Assembly (NCBI RefSeq): GCF_002443255.2
Contig: NW_019211458.1
Location: 23,873,325 to 23,937,324, forward strand
Source of the DNA: Varroa destructor
Taxonomy: Eukaryota > Arthropoda > Arachnida > Mesostigmata > Varroidae
Length of the DNA: 64,000 nucleotides
Reading direction: 5' to 3'
Below are positions 39,582-52,180 of the stretch, one piece after another. The notes under the pieces are model-generated. The model was given only the letters and a program-made list of their open reading frames with translations. It made no database searches and was not told the origin of the DNA. How positions within the stretch are numbered: position 1 is the stretch's first letter; each line of letters opens with the position of its first letter. The translations under genes were made by a program, and so were the position numbers.

Positions 39582-40740
39582 GTAAGGAAATTGTACGTAT
39601 ATGTCTGCGTGTGTGTATATATACGCGCGTGTGTCTGACTGCGTATTTGAGCCTTCAAGGCAATGATTGTGGGTGTCTGAGAACGACCATTGCCCTTTTT
39701 TTTCTAGTAGTCTGTTCGACAGCCCCCGTTCGCTGCGAGTCTCAATCACTGACGGAGAGAACACATGGGCTGATTACCGTTAGTGGTCTGTCGTGAAAAT
39801 TGTTAAAGCGGTTCGTTTTAGCATTCGGCAATTACAGAGCTCCGGAGTCGGAGCTAAGGAAATCGAGCGAGCTACTGCTATATACTATCACCAACGGTTA
39901 AGAGCGAAACTATGCAATTGCAACAGTTTTCTGACTCATTTGAAGGAACCCTTCGCTCTAGTCCTGCATTCTCTTTTCCTTGCACTCATTACGACGAATT
40001 GACACAACAGAAAACTGAGCTTCGCACTCAACCTGGAAACCTTGAAACGATGATGAAAGACTGAAACGATAGCGGTGGTGGTTGTCCGACGCTTGCGCTC
40101 TTTTTTTGGAGAGAGCGAAATGTCCACGATCTGACAAATAACCCGCCATATCATTCGGCCTACGGCTGAATCGCTAGACCAAGCGTTTATGACGGATTGA
40201 CATGACGTGGGAAGGCACCCAAACCGGTTTTGCTGCCAGAATTCGGACATCTCGGTTTGATCAGTTTCTGTCATTGGCTGAGGTTCACCGAACCGAAGAA
40301 GCCAGCGTGCAGCAGTTGATGGCGATGTTATTCATCTCGTCGCTATTGCCATCACCAACTGTGAGCGAGGGGCTCGAAGATGAATGACAACTTATGCAGG
40401 GTTGGCCTACCAGGGAGATGAGACTGGGAATAAGTAAACAAAGCGAGAAAGCAGTACACATTGAAATGAATGTAATTGTATTCTTGTCTACAGCATGAGT
40501 TAGGATATCCTTGGAGTGTACAACAATGAGGCCAGCAGTCGTGGAACCGAACTGCGGCAAAAGGAATAATTTTATTGAGGTGTAATGGCCAGATAATCCG
40601 ACTTGTATGTATAATTCCAAATTCTTAGAGGTTTTATTCCATCGCTGTTTTCCAGAAATGTATTTTTCAATTTTTTCAGAAATGTACGCGTGTAGATGGC
40701 CCGGACGCGATGTATTATACAATGTTTTAAGCATCGTAAT
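39582..40740. other. GC-richer flank with small open frames
   Basis: Contains alternating purine-pyrimidine sequence (TGTGTGTATATATACGCGCG) at about 39,607. A 61-codon plus-strand frame at 40202-40387 (ending SPTVSEGLEDE) and a 112-codon minus-strand frame at 40274-39936 lie here. None is recognisable. Confidence 0.3.
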
Positions 40741-40741
40741 A

Positions 40742-41645
40742 GATTAAATTTTCGGCCAACAGCAGGCCAAATTTTCCGAAAATACCAGGGCTCAAAATAG
40801 CCAAAGAAAACAAGCTGGAGAAAGCTGATCTGGACGATTCAAGTGATACCTAACATTCTCTTACATAAAACACCCGTTAGTTTTTGTATTGAAAATCCAG
40901 GTATATTAAAAATGTTATTTTTTTGAGCCGTTTTAATCAATTTTCCTATTTACATTCTATTGAGGACCTTTTTTGAATTTTTCGGAAGATGCATGAAAAC
41001 TGGCAGTAACATAGTCCCAAAAAAGGTAGCGCTTAATCTTGGCGGAGCTTCATCCAGCGCGAATAGATTGGATCATAGCTGATCTTACTCGAATTCCGAA
41101 AACGGGGAGATGCGACAAAATTGTTGTGTTGTTCCAAAAAAATTCGAGATCGTCTAATGGCAGAAGTAGCGGATGAATGCATATCCTTTGCTAGAAACAA
41201 CCCCCCATAGTTTTCTTTGTATATATACATTACATATACAGAGCAAATTCAGACACACACTCTGGCAGGCAGGCAGGCAGGCAGGCAGGCGCTTGCGATC
41301 CTTGGTCCCAGAGGAAAAGTTTTTTTTTTAAACCAGGAAACACATCGTGACAAAAATCAGTGCGTGGTTTCTGAAATTCAAGCGAAGCTCAGCTTTTATC
41401 CGCTGTGTTCAAGAGGGGCGAACCCTTACTAACATAACGAATTTTGTTTTTTGTCAAAAATCAACACTTTACGTTATGCCAGATCCGATTTTTGGATAAT
41501 CCAGCTAAGATTCCCAGGGGCTTATTCAAATAATTTTTTGATGGTTAGTATTTTCGTCACTTGAGGCGCTTTTTGCATTTTTTGTACTTTTTGAGCCATT
41601 GCATTTTTGGAACATCTGGCCTGTCGTTAGCCCAAATTTGGAATC
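40742..41645. mobile_element. MITE/foldback-like element with long terminal inverted repeats
   Basis: The left arm (about 40742-40850) and the reverse complement of the right arm (about 41545-41645) align at roughly 70% with small gaps. Shared blocks include AGGCCA-AT-TTCC-AAAAT, GGCTCAAAA and TCAAGTGA, in the same order. The 700-bp interior has no transposase-like frame but contains a GGCA microsatellite. No target-site duplication is obvious. A non-autonomous DNA element is the simplest reading. Confidence 0.5.
41264..41290. repeat. (GGCA)n microsatellite
   Basis: Six to seven tandem GGCA units inside the inverted-repeat element. Confidence 0.92.
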
Positions 41646-41649
41646 GGCT

Positions 41650-44600
41650 AGAATGTTTATTAGAAGGTTATTTGCGGATTAATAAAAGAATACTTTAAAA
41701 AAGGTTTAGGTCCTGAGTTAAAAAAAGTTCCTAAATTGAAGACATCATGGTAAGCGATAGTTATACTGCACAAACGTAGCCCTTAAGAATGAATCTTGTA
41801 GCGCCCGCAAAAGTTTCCATCAATTTGTCTAAGTAAAATTTTGAATATAATTTACGGAAAAAAAATTCAGATATATTTGCGTCACTCGGAATAGGCAATA
41901 TGAGTTCTTAATTGTATATTATACCAATACGAGCACGAGACGTATGGCCTTCTTTTATCGGCTGAGAGAGGTAAATTTTGAGGTAGTTGAAACGAATTGT
42001 ATTGCAGCACGCTTTATTAGAGTAAGTTCTTAGACCTTAAATAGATTCTATGTCTATCTCTCTTAAACTCTTGTTTGCGTACCGAAACCGAGCATCTTTG
42101 TTTGCAAGTCAAGTATAATACGAAAAACGTAAGCACCAATGAAAGTATGTCGTCCTAAAAATTTGCTTTCGCTTTTAACTGCCGAACGAAATATAGTGAG
42201 AATGGGGCCGAAAATTGTCAGGTAATAACCCAGTCGGTCATCAGAAGTTGGTAATGGTACGACTTTAATAAAAACGGCACACAACACCTGATATCGCTTA
42301 ATCGACCGCGTAACAAGCGGTTTTTACATTAAACACACAAAACTACTATGACATCTAACGACTCCTTGTCAAATTCATATGCTACACCCCATTCCTTACA
42401 CAGCCAGTGGTAGTATCTTGGCTAGCGTAGGTTTTATGTAAGTCAAGCTGGACACTTACTTAACTAGCTTAGGGTCTAGCTTCAATTAACGGAAAATGAC
42501 AGTCGGGTATAGCTTTGCATCCTCCTATTACTTCCGTTCAAGGAGCATTCCATAGATCTTTATCAAAATATTGCTCCATTCCGCCGATTTCTCCTTGCGC
42601 TTTCTAGTTTTGACCACCATATACTAAATCGGTCTTAACGTAGAAGTCATTATACAACCATTTACCATGTAACATATCCGTAAGACGGGTTACAACTTCT
42701 AACCATCGGGCAGATAGACCCACCGTCTGAATACTTCCTCAGAATAGTATCCTTACCGTTAGAGTGGATCGAGCACTGGGTTCGGCATTGGCTCATAGAG
42801 GCTGCGTTGGCTGTCCACCTTGGTCTCTCCATATAAAACTGACACTCGGTTGGCTCATTACATGGACGAACATTGACGATAGCCTTAAAACATGTCAGAA
42901 GCGTTGTTAATTTCCAGTTGGAGCCTTGATACATGTACGCCTACGGTCGAATACATAGTGAGATAGTCATTGCCCATAGCTAAGGAGTAAACATACATGG
43001 TACATGGGCATAAACGACGACATTTTCTTGCGGTAGATGTTATGGCACAGCACATCTTTAACATCACACGTTCACGAGTGCACGAAACTATTCACAAACT
43101 CTATGAAAACTTACCCTGACCTTTTGATTGTAGACTTCTAGTCGTTCCTCGTGCCCCTGAGGCAACACTTGAGGAACCAAGGCAAAAGTATCCCTTCCGA
43201 AAACTATAAACGCAAATAGCTTTAAGCACGGCCTCGAGTACACGCTTTCTTGGTGAAGATAGGGACACCACATCTGGTTATTGTTATCATTTTTATATCA
43301 TTGTGGCAATCTATGCACCGTGGGAGAAGATCTCCAGGAAAGAACGTCAAGGCTGGCCACGAATCTCTCATGGAGAAACGAGTCTCGATGCGGTAGGCTG
43401 AACCACAGAAGATGTATAGCGCCACGGAAGATATATGTTGCCGTTTTGAGTGCGACTGGTATACAGTACTTGAATAGCGGGTGATGGTAAAATACCAGCA
43501 TGTACCGCTAGTGGCGACATCTGACGACGGCATTTTCTTGTTTCGTTCATGTCGGTACAATGGTTTGACTGTACTAAGTAAACGGGCGTACGAGTACGGT
43601 CGTTTGCTCGGTGGAAGCTTGTGCTTTAGGTAGACAGGCAAGCAGAGCCTTTTTGGAACCCCCACTCCCGCCGTGTTGCTTCACTCTGGAGTGTCGCATT
43701 GGCAAGTACACCGACTTCCAACCGATTTAGCCATCGGCAACGGTTAGCCCTTTATCCCGCCTCCGTCCCTAAAACCCCCATTTTCATCTCATCCTAAGAC
43801 CTTATCACTTGCTGGCGAAAATTTGTAGTTAACATCCCCTTCCATACGGAATTCCCCTTTCAGCTACACGCTTTGTTCAACCTCGTTGCTTGTATCGGCA
43901 GCTGTTTGTTTAGCCAGTTAGTGAACCAGTGAACGCCATCTGCCATAGAAGCTTTCTTGTCACGTCGGTTTTTCCTGTTTGAGCCCTCTATCGCGGGTTT
44001 TTGCCGCTTTCTCTGTGTTCGAGGCGTTCCAAGGTATATGAGAGAGTAGTCAGCAGCAATGCAAGTCATTTGTTGTCCCTGTTTTTTCAGTTTTCCGGCG
44101 AAAGTAGAACCGGATGAAGGCAAAATTGTCCTTGTGATCTTTCTATTCTCGATTTAGCTGGACCGAATGGATCGATATGTATGAAAAAAAAAAAAAAGCT
44201 TCATTTGAAATAGAATTTCCAGTGTTAGTAGAAACGTTTGCTACTGTACGGATAGAAAGCTACGTAAAAGAACATGTACCTTGCTCGCTGGTTCTAGCAT
44301 TATAAACATCCACGTTTTTAAGCATTCTTATATCGACGACCTGGCAAAACAAGTCAAAATTCCGTTGTCACTGATCCAAAAAAATCACTTTTAGAAAAGG
44401 CATCCGTTGTTCGTTTAATAATATTCGATTTGTATAATACCTGTCGCGTCCACGTAACATGGTCTAATTATTAGACTTGGGTGTGAGTAATACATTCATA
44501 ATAGTTGACTTCGTTAGCTTATACTATCAAGTGCAAATATATGGTTCTTGACGATTTTTCTAGGAAATGATCAACGGCGAAGGTCTAAGGCGTTGCAGTG

Positions 44601-45727
44601 ATAGCGTTGCCGCGTGTTTCGTGGTTACACTTATCGCGAACCTTTTTCACTGTCCTTCGCAGATGTGTTTAAGTCATTGTGCTGAACCAAACGATCGTCT
44701 CAGTCCCCGCACCTCTTGGAAGACGGAAATGGGATACCCTATTGTTTTAGCAGAGCAGGCTTATTCTGTGGCAGGGTACTGACCTGCCTAGCAGGCCATG
44801 AGTGGTTTTTCCGTTGCTCTCATTTTGACTAGGCACCTTTGCGCGCCCATGTGGAAATGATCACTTAACATGTTAGGGGCACGCTACGGTGGTGTGCCGC
44901 ACTGCGTTAATGATCACGAGGTCCTTTTATTGCCGAGCCGAGGGCAAGGCTCCGTCTCCGCAGCCTTGCGACGAAACAACGAAAATTAATAGCTTCGTGT
45001 TCTATTGTTTTATCGATTTTATTTTTTTAATATGAGCTGTTGCCCATAAATTGATTTGAGGGGGAGATTAAGGCATTTATCAAAGAGGTGGCATTGTCGG
45101 ATCAAGCGATACTTTTAGACAGGGGACGGTTCAGAAATGCGAAACCGAAACTGCTACTGACATTAACTACTACATTAACTTATTCAAGATAAGTCTTGGA
45201 CCTGGTTTTGGGTATTGTTCTTTTTCAGCTTTCTGCTAGAGTACCCGTAGTTGTTTTAGTAGCAACAGAAGGAGAAAGTAATGAATCATAAATAGTTCGT
45301 AAATTGTACGCTTCTATGTATGTTGATAAAATGTTCTATCTATATGTTGATCCATTTCGTCAAATATAGTTTTTGACGTAATTATATCAAATAAACAATT
45401 GCAACGAATCTTCTACTGAACCATTAAAGCGTACACAGGCAATCAAACGCTTAGAAGGTCAGACTCTTCTGTCAGGCTCTCAAAATTACGACTTTCGTGA
45501 TGTCTTGTAGAGTTTAAAAAAAAGCTATCTGGTCGCACACATAACAGAGAACTTTGCAATAAACACATTAAATTTAATGGAATGATACGAGAGTCGAAAA
45601 ATGTGTACTTGTTCGGCACCCCACGTGGACTTACAACCTTCACGTAGGGACTTCACGTAGGGTATTTGGTGTATCATGCGGACCTCGAGGTAGACTGTCG
45701 TATTTAGAAATTTAAGAACGTATATAT
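41650..45727. other. Spacer with a stop-poor minus-strand island at 42.66-43.67 kb
   Basis: Between 43,298 and 43,550 all three minus-strand frames stay open, and a 147-codon frame spans 43665-43222. One minus-strand piece containing LVPQVLPQGHEERLEVY ends at a GTAAGT donor near 43,115 and could be an exon. No family recognised. The rest looks like ordinary spacer, with a poly-A run at about 44,184. Confidence 0.35.
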
Positions 45728-46760
45728 ATGGGGCTGCCGAAAAGGCATTGGTCGTTTCTAAGCTAAAATTGAAGCAAACATTTTTATTCACTGAAAATAT
45801 ATAATCAAACTAAATTTACGCTGTTCTGATCGATAATCGTTTGCCAGTTTCGGTAACATTATAATCCTATCACTGTAGAACTTCTGGACGAAAAAGGGTA
45901 GCAGATGCTTTTTGTATCCTCGATTGAAACTTAAAGAAAAAAAAAGAGTTCTGCACAGATTGAAACAGATGATCGTGATAGCAGGATGGCGGACGTATTC
46001 ATATTTCCCGTCGTCATATTTTGGCCGTGTAGCCACAGTTATTTGTAGTCTGGTGTTTTTACGGTGGAAAACGTCGTCTTTCCGATCCATTGGTTTCGAT
46101 TGACTTGTTCAATGGCTTATTGTCGTCTTAATAGTTCTTGACGGTAGAGGTCCTGAGCAGTCGTTTTGCCTGACGACAGCAACTGATCATGCGCGGTTCC
46201 TTTCCAGATCTACAAAACATATCGCATCACCCTTTCTGGCGTTAGTTTATGTTTTGTCACAGATTGTGGAAAGTATCTTTTTTATTTGTACATTACTGTC
46301 GTATATGATCCACCTTTTATCATCTGTAATTAATCGCCCTAGAAATGGCTTGATTTTATATTTTTATGCTTTTGTAGACTTTTACTAATGGAAATATCGT
46401 CAAAATGATTCTTCTGTGTCCATCTGTGTAGGGCCGAAACATCGCGCTTCCTTCTAGCCAACTTTTTCAGATGTCTCTTTTTAACTTGTTTGATAGTGCA
46501 TATTTAGTTGGAGATATTGTAGGTACTCACGGGTCGGTCTTGCTCAACTTTCGCAATAATTTTTTAAGAATTCACCCCTAACTTATTGACTACTACAAGG
46601 AGCAACTTTCGCATCGAAATATCCCTGGCCCACTTCCTCTGATAACTCATCTTGACCATAGCCAGCGCAAATGTTTTTGTGGGCTTCGACAGCACCTCTG
46701 CTTTTATTGTAATAAAGTCATAAAGCATAGCAAATTTTCGCCGCAATTTCATCCTTCTTC
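45728..46760 (-). mobile_element. Decayed mariner transposon (transposase pseudogene)
   Basis: Minus-strand translation, switching frames, follows a mariner transposase from end to end: MKLRRKFAMLYDF start near 46,752; AVEAHKNICAGYGQDELSE; KRHLKKLARRKRDVSALHRW; QKNHFDDISISKSLQKHK; LITDDKRWIIY (for the family's TGDEKW block); DDVFHRKNTR (for FHxDNARPH); and FYSDRIIMLPKLANDY near the C-terminus. In-frame stops and at least three frame changes kill it, and the second catalytic Asp and the SPDLAPSDYHLF block are lost. The C-terminal end is followed by GGGCTGCCGAAAAGGCATTGG at about 45,730, which resembles a mariner terminal repeat next to TA. The opposite repeat could not be identified. Confidence 0.85.
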
Positions 46761-49420
46761 AAGGCTTTCTATCCGAAGTCGAAATCTAACAACTCTAACA
46801 CATCTACTGCCGCTGATTTCAGCTTTCAGAATTAGCGGCAGTTCGACGCAACTCATATCACTTCGAATTAAAACTTTTCCCATATGTATATAGGCTACAA
46901 GAGAGAATTCAATATAAATAGCAACAATGGAAACATATTTTTCGTTGGTTTCTATAAGAAGCCACATGCTGATCATTGTCATCTGTATACATTTACTGTA
47001 TATGAATAAATATTGATCTTCACTCTGAAGTTCGCTGTAAACTGAGCTTTTCTAAAACTGTGAGCCTATTTCTTTGACCTCATCGTTTTGTGTCTAAACT
47101 ACTATCGCTATATGTAAAAGCCAGCGCGGCATGGCTTAGTAGAGAAGACACTTACCTAATAATTTTTACATAAATAAAAATTATCTTATGACATATTGTA
47201 CGGAACTTTAGGCCATACAGAATGTCCTATCTCGTACGACATCGGATTGGTTACAATGGGAATTCGAAGTGCAGTGAATTATACCAGGGATAGCGGCTTT
47301 TAGAAGCTCTATAAACCTATCGTTGAAGCGTTAATTGATTTACAACTTTTAATTACAGCTGAAGTCCTAGTAGATGTCCCAAGAGAAGAAAGCGAACATG
47401 GACTACTTGACAAATTTAGCCTCTTCGAATTTGCGGAACCACTATTCACAGCAGAAAATAAATAATGCCTTTATTATATATTCATTCTACATAAAGAGCC
47501 TTGTTTTTGTAGTGTCCTAAATACAGGTAACAATTTACTTACATCTTTGCCTTGAGTAACAGCAACTGGTCGTACTACGCGTCGATACCAAAAAATCGTA
47601 AATGAGGAAACGGTAATTCATTTCGTAGAACGAAATCGCGACAAGATGATCATTGTCATAATGCGGCGATCGTATCAACGGAAAGCTAGACAATTTTTCA
47701 ACGTTTGGTTATTATCCAATACTTGTGGCGTCAATCGTTCTCCAATTATGCTGTCAGAGAACTAACAACCGCAGAAAGCTACATTTGTTTGAGTTGACCC
47801 TCCATTATTAGTAGAGATCGACCTCCTTTGTAATTTCCCTAGGAAAAAAAAGATTATGGAAATGGTCTAGCAAAGATTAGTTCCAACGTTCATCATAGTA
47901 GTCACACTGAGTACCGGTCTGCCTATTTAACGTCTCGTGACTGAAATCTAGGATATTAACGACGGGTAGCAAAAATCAGATTTTTGCAAAAGCAAACCAC
48001 GAGATCTGGTAGCTTATTGTATTTGGCTCAACATTTTCGTCTAAACATCTAGCTCGTCAACCATCTCAATATTAATTGAATCGGAAAGTGTATTCATGTT
48101 CCTCCGATTAATAGAAAAACAATACTGCGCAGGTGAAGGACTGCCATCCCAGGCCTAGGATCCTGTCGCGGATTCAGCTTAAAGTTATAAATGTCCACGG
48201 CGGGTAAACATAAGCAGAACATCTTAGCAATTGAAAAAACAGAGACATATAACGAATTCTACTTACCCAAAATCATCGAGGGCTATGTTGCGTACGGGAT
48301 TACCCGGCCGCGCACACATATTTACGCATAAGATAAATCAAATTCTACCATTGAACTTTTGTGTTCTTAAATTTTACATTTCTGCTTTACTTAGATAGCT
48401 GTCAAGTAAATACGTTCGAAATCCAGATAATCTTTCTCTATATATACAATATATATATATACACTCTATTTTGACAACTAACCCATTGCCCTATCTTACT
48501 AATTCGATCACATTGCTCCAAAAGCTTTATTGTTCTGACAATTCAGTTGTTACCCTGATTCTGATGTTCCACTATTACGTTTTAGCTATTCTCTGATTCT
48601 GTAGCAGACGTCGCGCGTCATTGCATCAACTATTCCTTGTTTCTATTACAACTAAATTTTAGCGGCGTTGATCCGTTTGTGGTGTTCCTGCTACCTCAAG
48701 GTTCTCACCTTAAGGCTAGCTTGGTGAGAGTTCCAAAATGCAAGTAAATATTAGAGCGCTTGAGACCAAGCACGCAAGCAGTGTGAAAATACCGGTACTC
48801 CTTCGAAATGTTTAGTCGGAAAAAAAATTAGGTTTAACCCCATAGTGAAATATGATAGTTTTTAATGGAAAATTAATTTTAAGCCTGGTATAGAGAGCTC
48901 GAAGATCAAAGCAACCTGTACATGCAGATGTTTAGTATGTCTAACTCTAGTTTAAAAAACAGCCGACAGATAAAGATCTTTAAAATATATCAAGGCTAAA
49001 AAAGTATTTTAGAAGACATCTTTACAAAGTTTTAAACCGAGAGCTACCGTTACGTATCGCATGAGCGAACATCCGATTCTACCAAAAATCATATCTGCTT
49101 TTCAAAGTTTTAGGTAAAGCCTGACATCCTTTAGGATGTATTTTGAGAATTGTTCCAATTTTCGCTGTTATTTTCTTAGGACTATAAGAACCTATGTATG
49201 TGTATTTGGACCACAAAGAAGAGGAAATTGTATTCGAACAGAACCCTTTTTAGTTCCCCGTTTGATTACGGGGTAATTTTCTTAACACCCTGTACGTCAA
49301 TCATCCGTAATAGGACCGGAATGTTATGATCGAGCGTATTAGCTGTGCAGTTTGTGCGCTACTTCTAAATATGGGACCGATCGAATGTGATCACTATCCG
49401 ACTGTTATTAATTCAATGCG
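46761..49420. other. Spacer without identifiable genes
   Basis: The first 200 bp may include the mariner's other end. A fair acceptor (TTTTAATTACAG) at 47,358 is followed by early stops. I see nothing else. Confidence 0.5.
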
Positions 49421-49423
49421 GCC

Positions 49424-49789
49424 GTGAATCTTCGGATTGGGGGCACCTCACCAACACAGATATTGAAGAATATTCATAACGGACGCTCAGACCACAAAGA
49501 AATCTGTATAAGTAATCTTATATCGGACCATATAGCTACGAGGCGGAAAAATTTATGCTCATCAATGAAGACACAATCCGCCAAGCTGGTACAAGTGAAA
49601 TTCGTTAGATTAGGTAAATCTTTAAATTTCAAGCAGATTTTTAGCCATTTAATACGTTTGCGTAACCTTCGACCATCGTTGCCTCGTGCGGTCACCGCAG
49701 AGCTGTCACTACGGCCGTATAGGACAACTCTTCTCGTGATTAAACAAAAAGCAACATTATATGGTCCACTAAGTGTATCTATATTGTAA
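49424..49789 (+). other. Unrecognised 121-codon open frame ending at a donor
   Basis: The frame begins with a non-ATG codon, is rich in Arg/Lys and runs to TATATT before GTAAGT at 49,788. An acceptor-like TTTCAAGCAG lies inside at about 49,637. Fragments such as SDHKEIC recall a LINE endonuclease, but the resemblance is too short to claim. Confidence 0.15.
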
Positions 49790-49799
49790 GTTTTTTAAA

Positions 49800-52140
49800 A
49801 ATATCTTTGATACTACCATTATTTGTATATAGTAACAAATAACTAAGATCGTGTTTACTAAATTGGTGATCTAATTTCAAAATTTCTATTAAAAAAATTG
49901 TAGCCATGTTTTAAAATGCCCAAGTTCTAGAAGCAATTTTACTTGCTTTGGTTCTTTCGAAGGTTTTGTAGGGATATTTATGTGCAGTATGTCTGATTGA
50001 CGCACGAACAATGGAAGAAGGGTTAGTTCTTCAAAATTTAGCTGAATTATTTAAAGCAGGCAGGCGGACATTTCGCTATTTTTTGGTCGATCAAGCTGCC
50101 CGATGTATAGCGCTACGTCAGTTCGATTGAGATTGGCCTGAAACGAATGTAGGCATGCGTTTGGTATGACATCTACCGAATATGAAGGATCTAAAGTTCG
50201 TTTTCCATTGACCTAGTATTGAAAAAGACAGCTTTACTTTACCTATTTTATAATGTAAAAATCATGACTATTAAATGAATTGCTAGAACATTGTAAACTT
50301 ATTCATAATTTGGTTTTCTTGGTTTAATAAAGATGGTTCCTAACTGTAACTATATATATATATATAGCTTGTTTTGTGTGTAAAATGCATAACACAATGT
50401 TACATACTTTATAAATATACCATATATTACGTAGTATATAACGCCGTTTCTGAACATAGAAATTGTTAATTGTACCCTGCTATTGATTCCACCGCTCTTC
50501 TATTTCTACATCAGTTCATCTTGCAGTTGTCTTGTCATGTTCCTTTTCCTTCTGATGCTTCATTTATTAGTTAATTGATCGATGCTTAATTTACAGGAAG
50601 CCCCTATAACTGGTCTTGTCACGTTACTTTTGTCGTTCCTTTTCTCCTTACGTCATTTCCCTTTTTGAATATACATCGAGGATCACATAGAAGAGATACG
50701 ATGGTCTTGGCTCGTCCTTCCCCCATTCACCGCAAAGAGCAGTGTTCCGGAGACGACAGGGCAGTTTCAACCATAGTCTAGCAGCGTCTCTTACAGTGCT
50801 AGGCCAATGTACCGTTGCTAAGGTCTTGAAAGAAGACACTCATCCTCACACAATGATAAATAGCTGAAATTAACGGATTTTTTCTTTTCCTTTGTAGTAT
50901 TCAAACGGCGTGCGCGCCCGTGCACACAAAAAGAGGGAAACATCGAGCAAAACCAGAGAGATACTTGATGTGCAGTTTTCCGAGACCTCTTCAGTGGACT
51001 GTGTCTGGCTGGCGTATCCCTGATGCATTTGGATATATGAGCATGCAGTTATACTTGCTTTCAAAGATGCGTAGGGTACATATATACGGTTATCTTGTAG
51101 AACTATGTACTGTTAGCGAGACCTTCGTTCTATCTTCAGGAAGAACAGGGAAGGGACGTATGGCACAAGGAAGAACGTTTCAATACAACTGAAGTGTAAG
51201 CTCTCCAATTGCGCCTGCTATTTGAATCGTTTTGCTTGAGTTACGATGGTGTATTTCGTAGATTGCCCAAATAATCACCGCTCATATACCGGCCGGCCCT
51301 TCAATTTATCTATAACGAATCCTAGTTACGTCGGTCGATTACTGCGCGCTCCCAATCTGAGTTCACATTTTGAGGTAGACTCGGTTTTAAGAATGAGTGG
51401 GCACGCTGCATGTCTAAGGTTAATAGCGATTTTTCGCTACTTGGGGGTCCAGCTACTAAAATCATACTGTGTATTTGCCTTGAACAGTTGAAGTTCCTAA
51501 ATGAGCTAATGTTTGTGAAGAATATAGCTAATATACACAGTCACCTATGCATACATACACTGTGCTTTCCACTTCCCAGACATATGAACGGTATTCTACA
51601 AATCATGCCTATAGAAACAGATATAACAAACGCTTGTTTAGAATACTAATGACGATTTTCAGTTGACATGTGATTATTTGTGGAAGCTACAAGAGATAGG
51701 AATCCAGCTACAAACAACCACTAAGAACCTGAGTTATTTAAGTAACGTGTCTGGTTAGTGCGGACATAGAAGCTCCTCGAAATCACGACAGCTAATGCTA
51801 CACGCACAATCAACCTGGCCAGTGCACAGGCGGCAGAGTTCGATTGGCCGTTCCACTGCTACATAAAGAACACCCCCGAAAGGAACGGTCTCATGACTAG
51901 TAGTACACGAGACCGCACTTTCCAAACAAACAATTGACATAAGGCCCATGCCGCAGCCGGCACCAGCTGACAGCGGGCATATTCAGCAAAAAGCAAGCTT
52001 ACGTCACTAAAAGTAACCACTACTGAGTGAGGAAGGGGGCGCACTCTTTGTTTCCAAGCTGGAGTTGGACTCATCCTAGAGGAAGATATAAGGCAACATT
52101 TGAGACCCGTTTCGCATGGCCGCATCAACATTGCCAAGCT

Positions 52141-52180
<40 letters not shown>

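Noticed and set aside
43108..43191. VLPQG as a retroviral-type reverse transcriptase block
   Set aside because: The residues that follow do not continue the RT pattern (NSP…F) and no YxDD box follows on the minus strand.
49370..49510. CDHYPTVINS and SDHKEIC as a LINE endonuclease
   Set aside because: The two motifs sit in different frames and no other endonuclease or RT motif could be found nearby.
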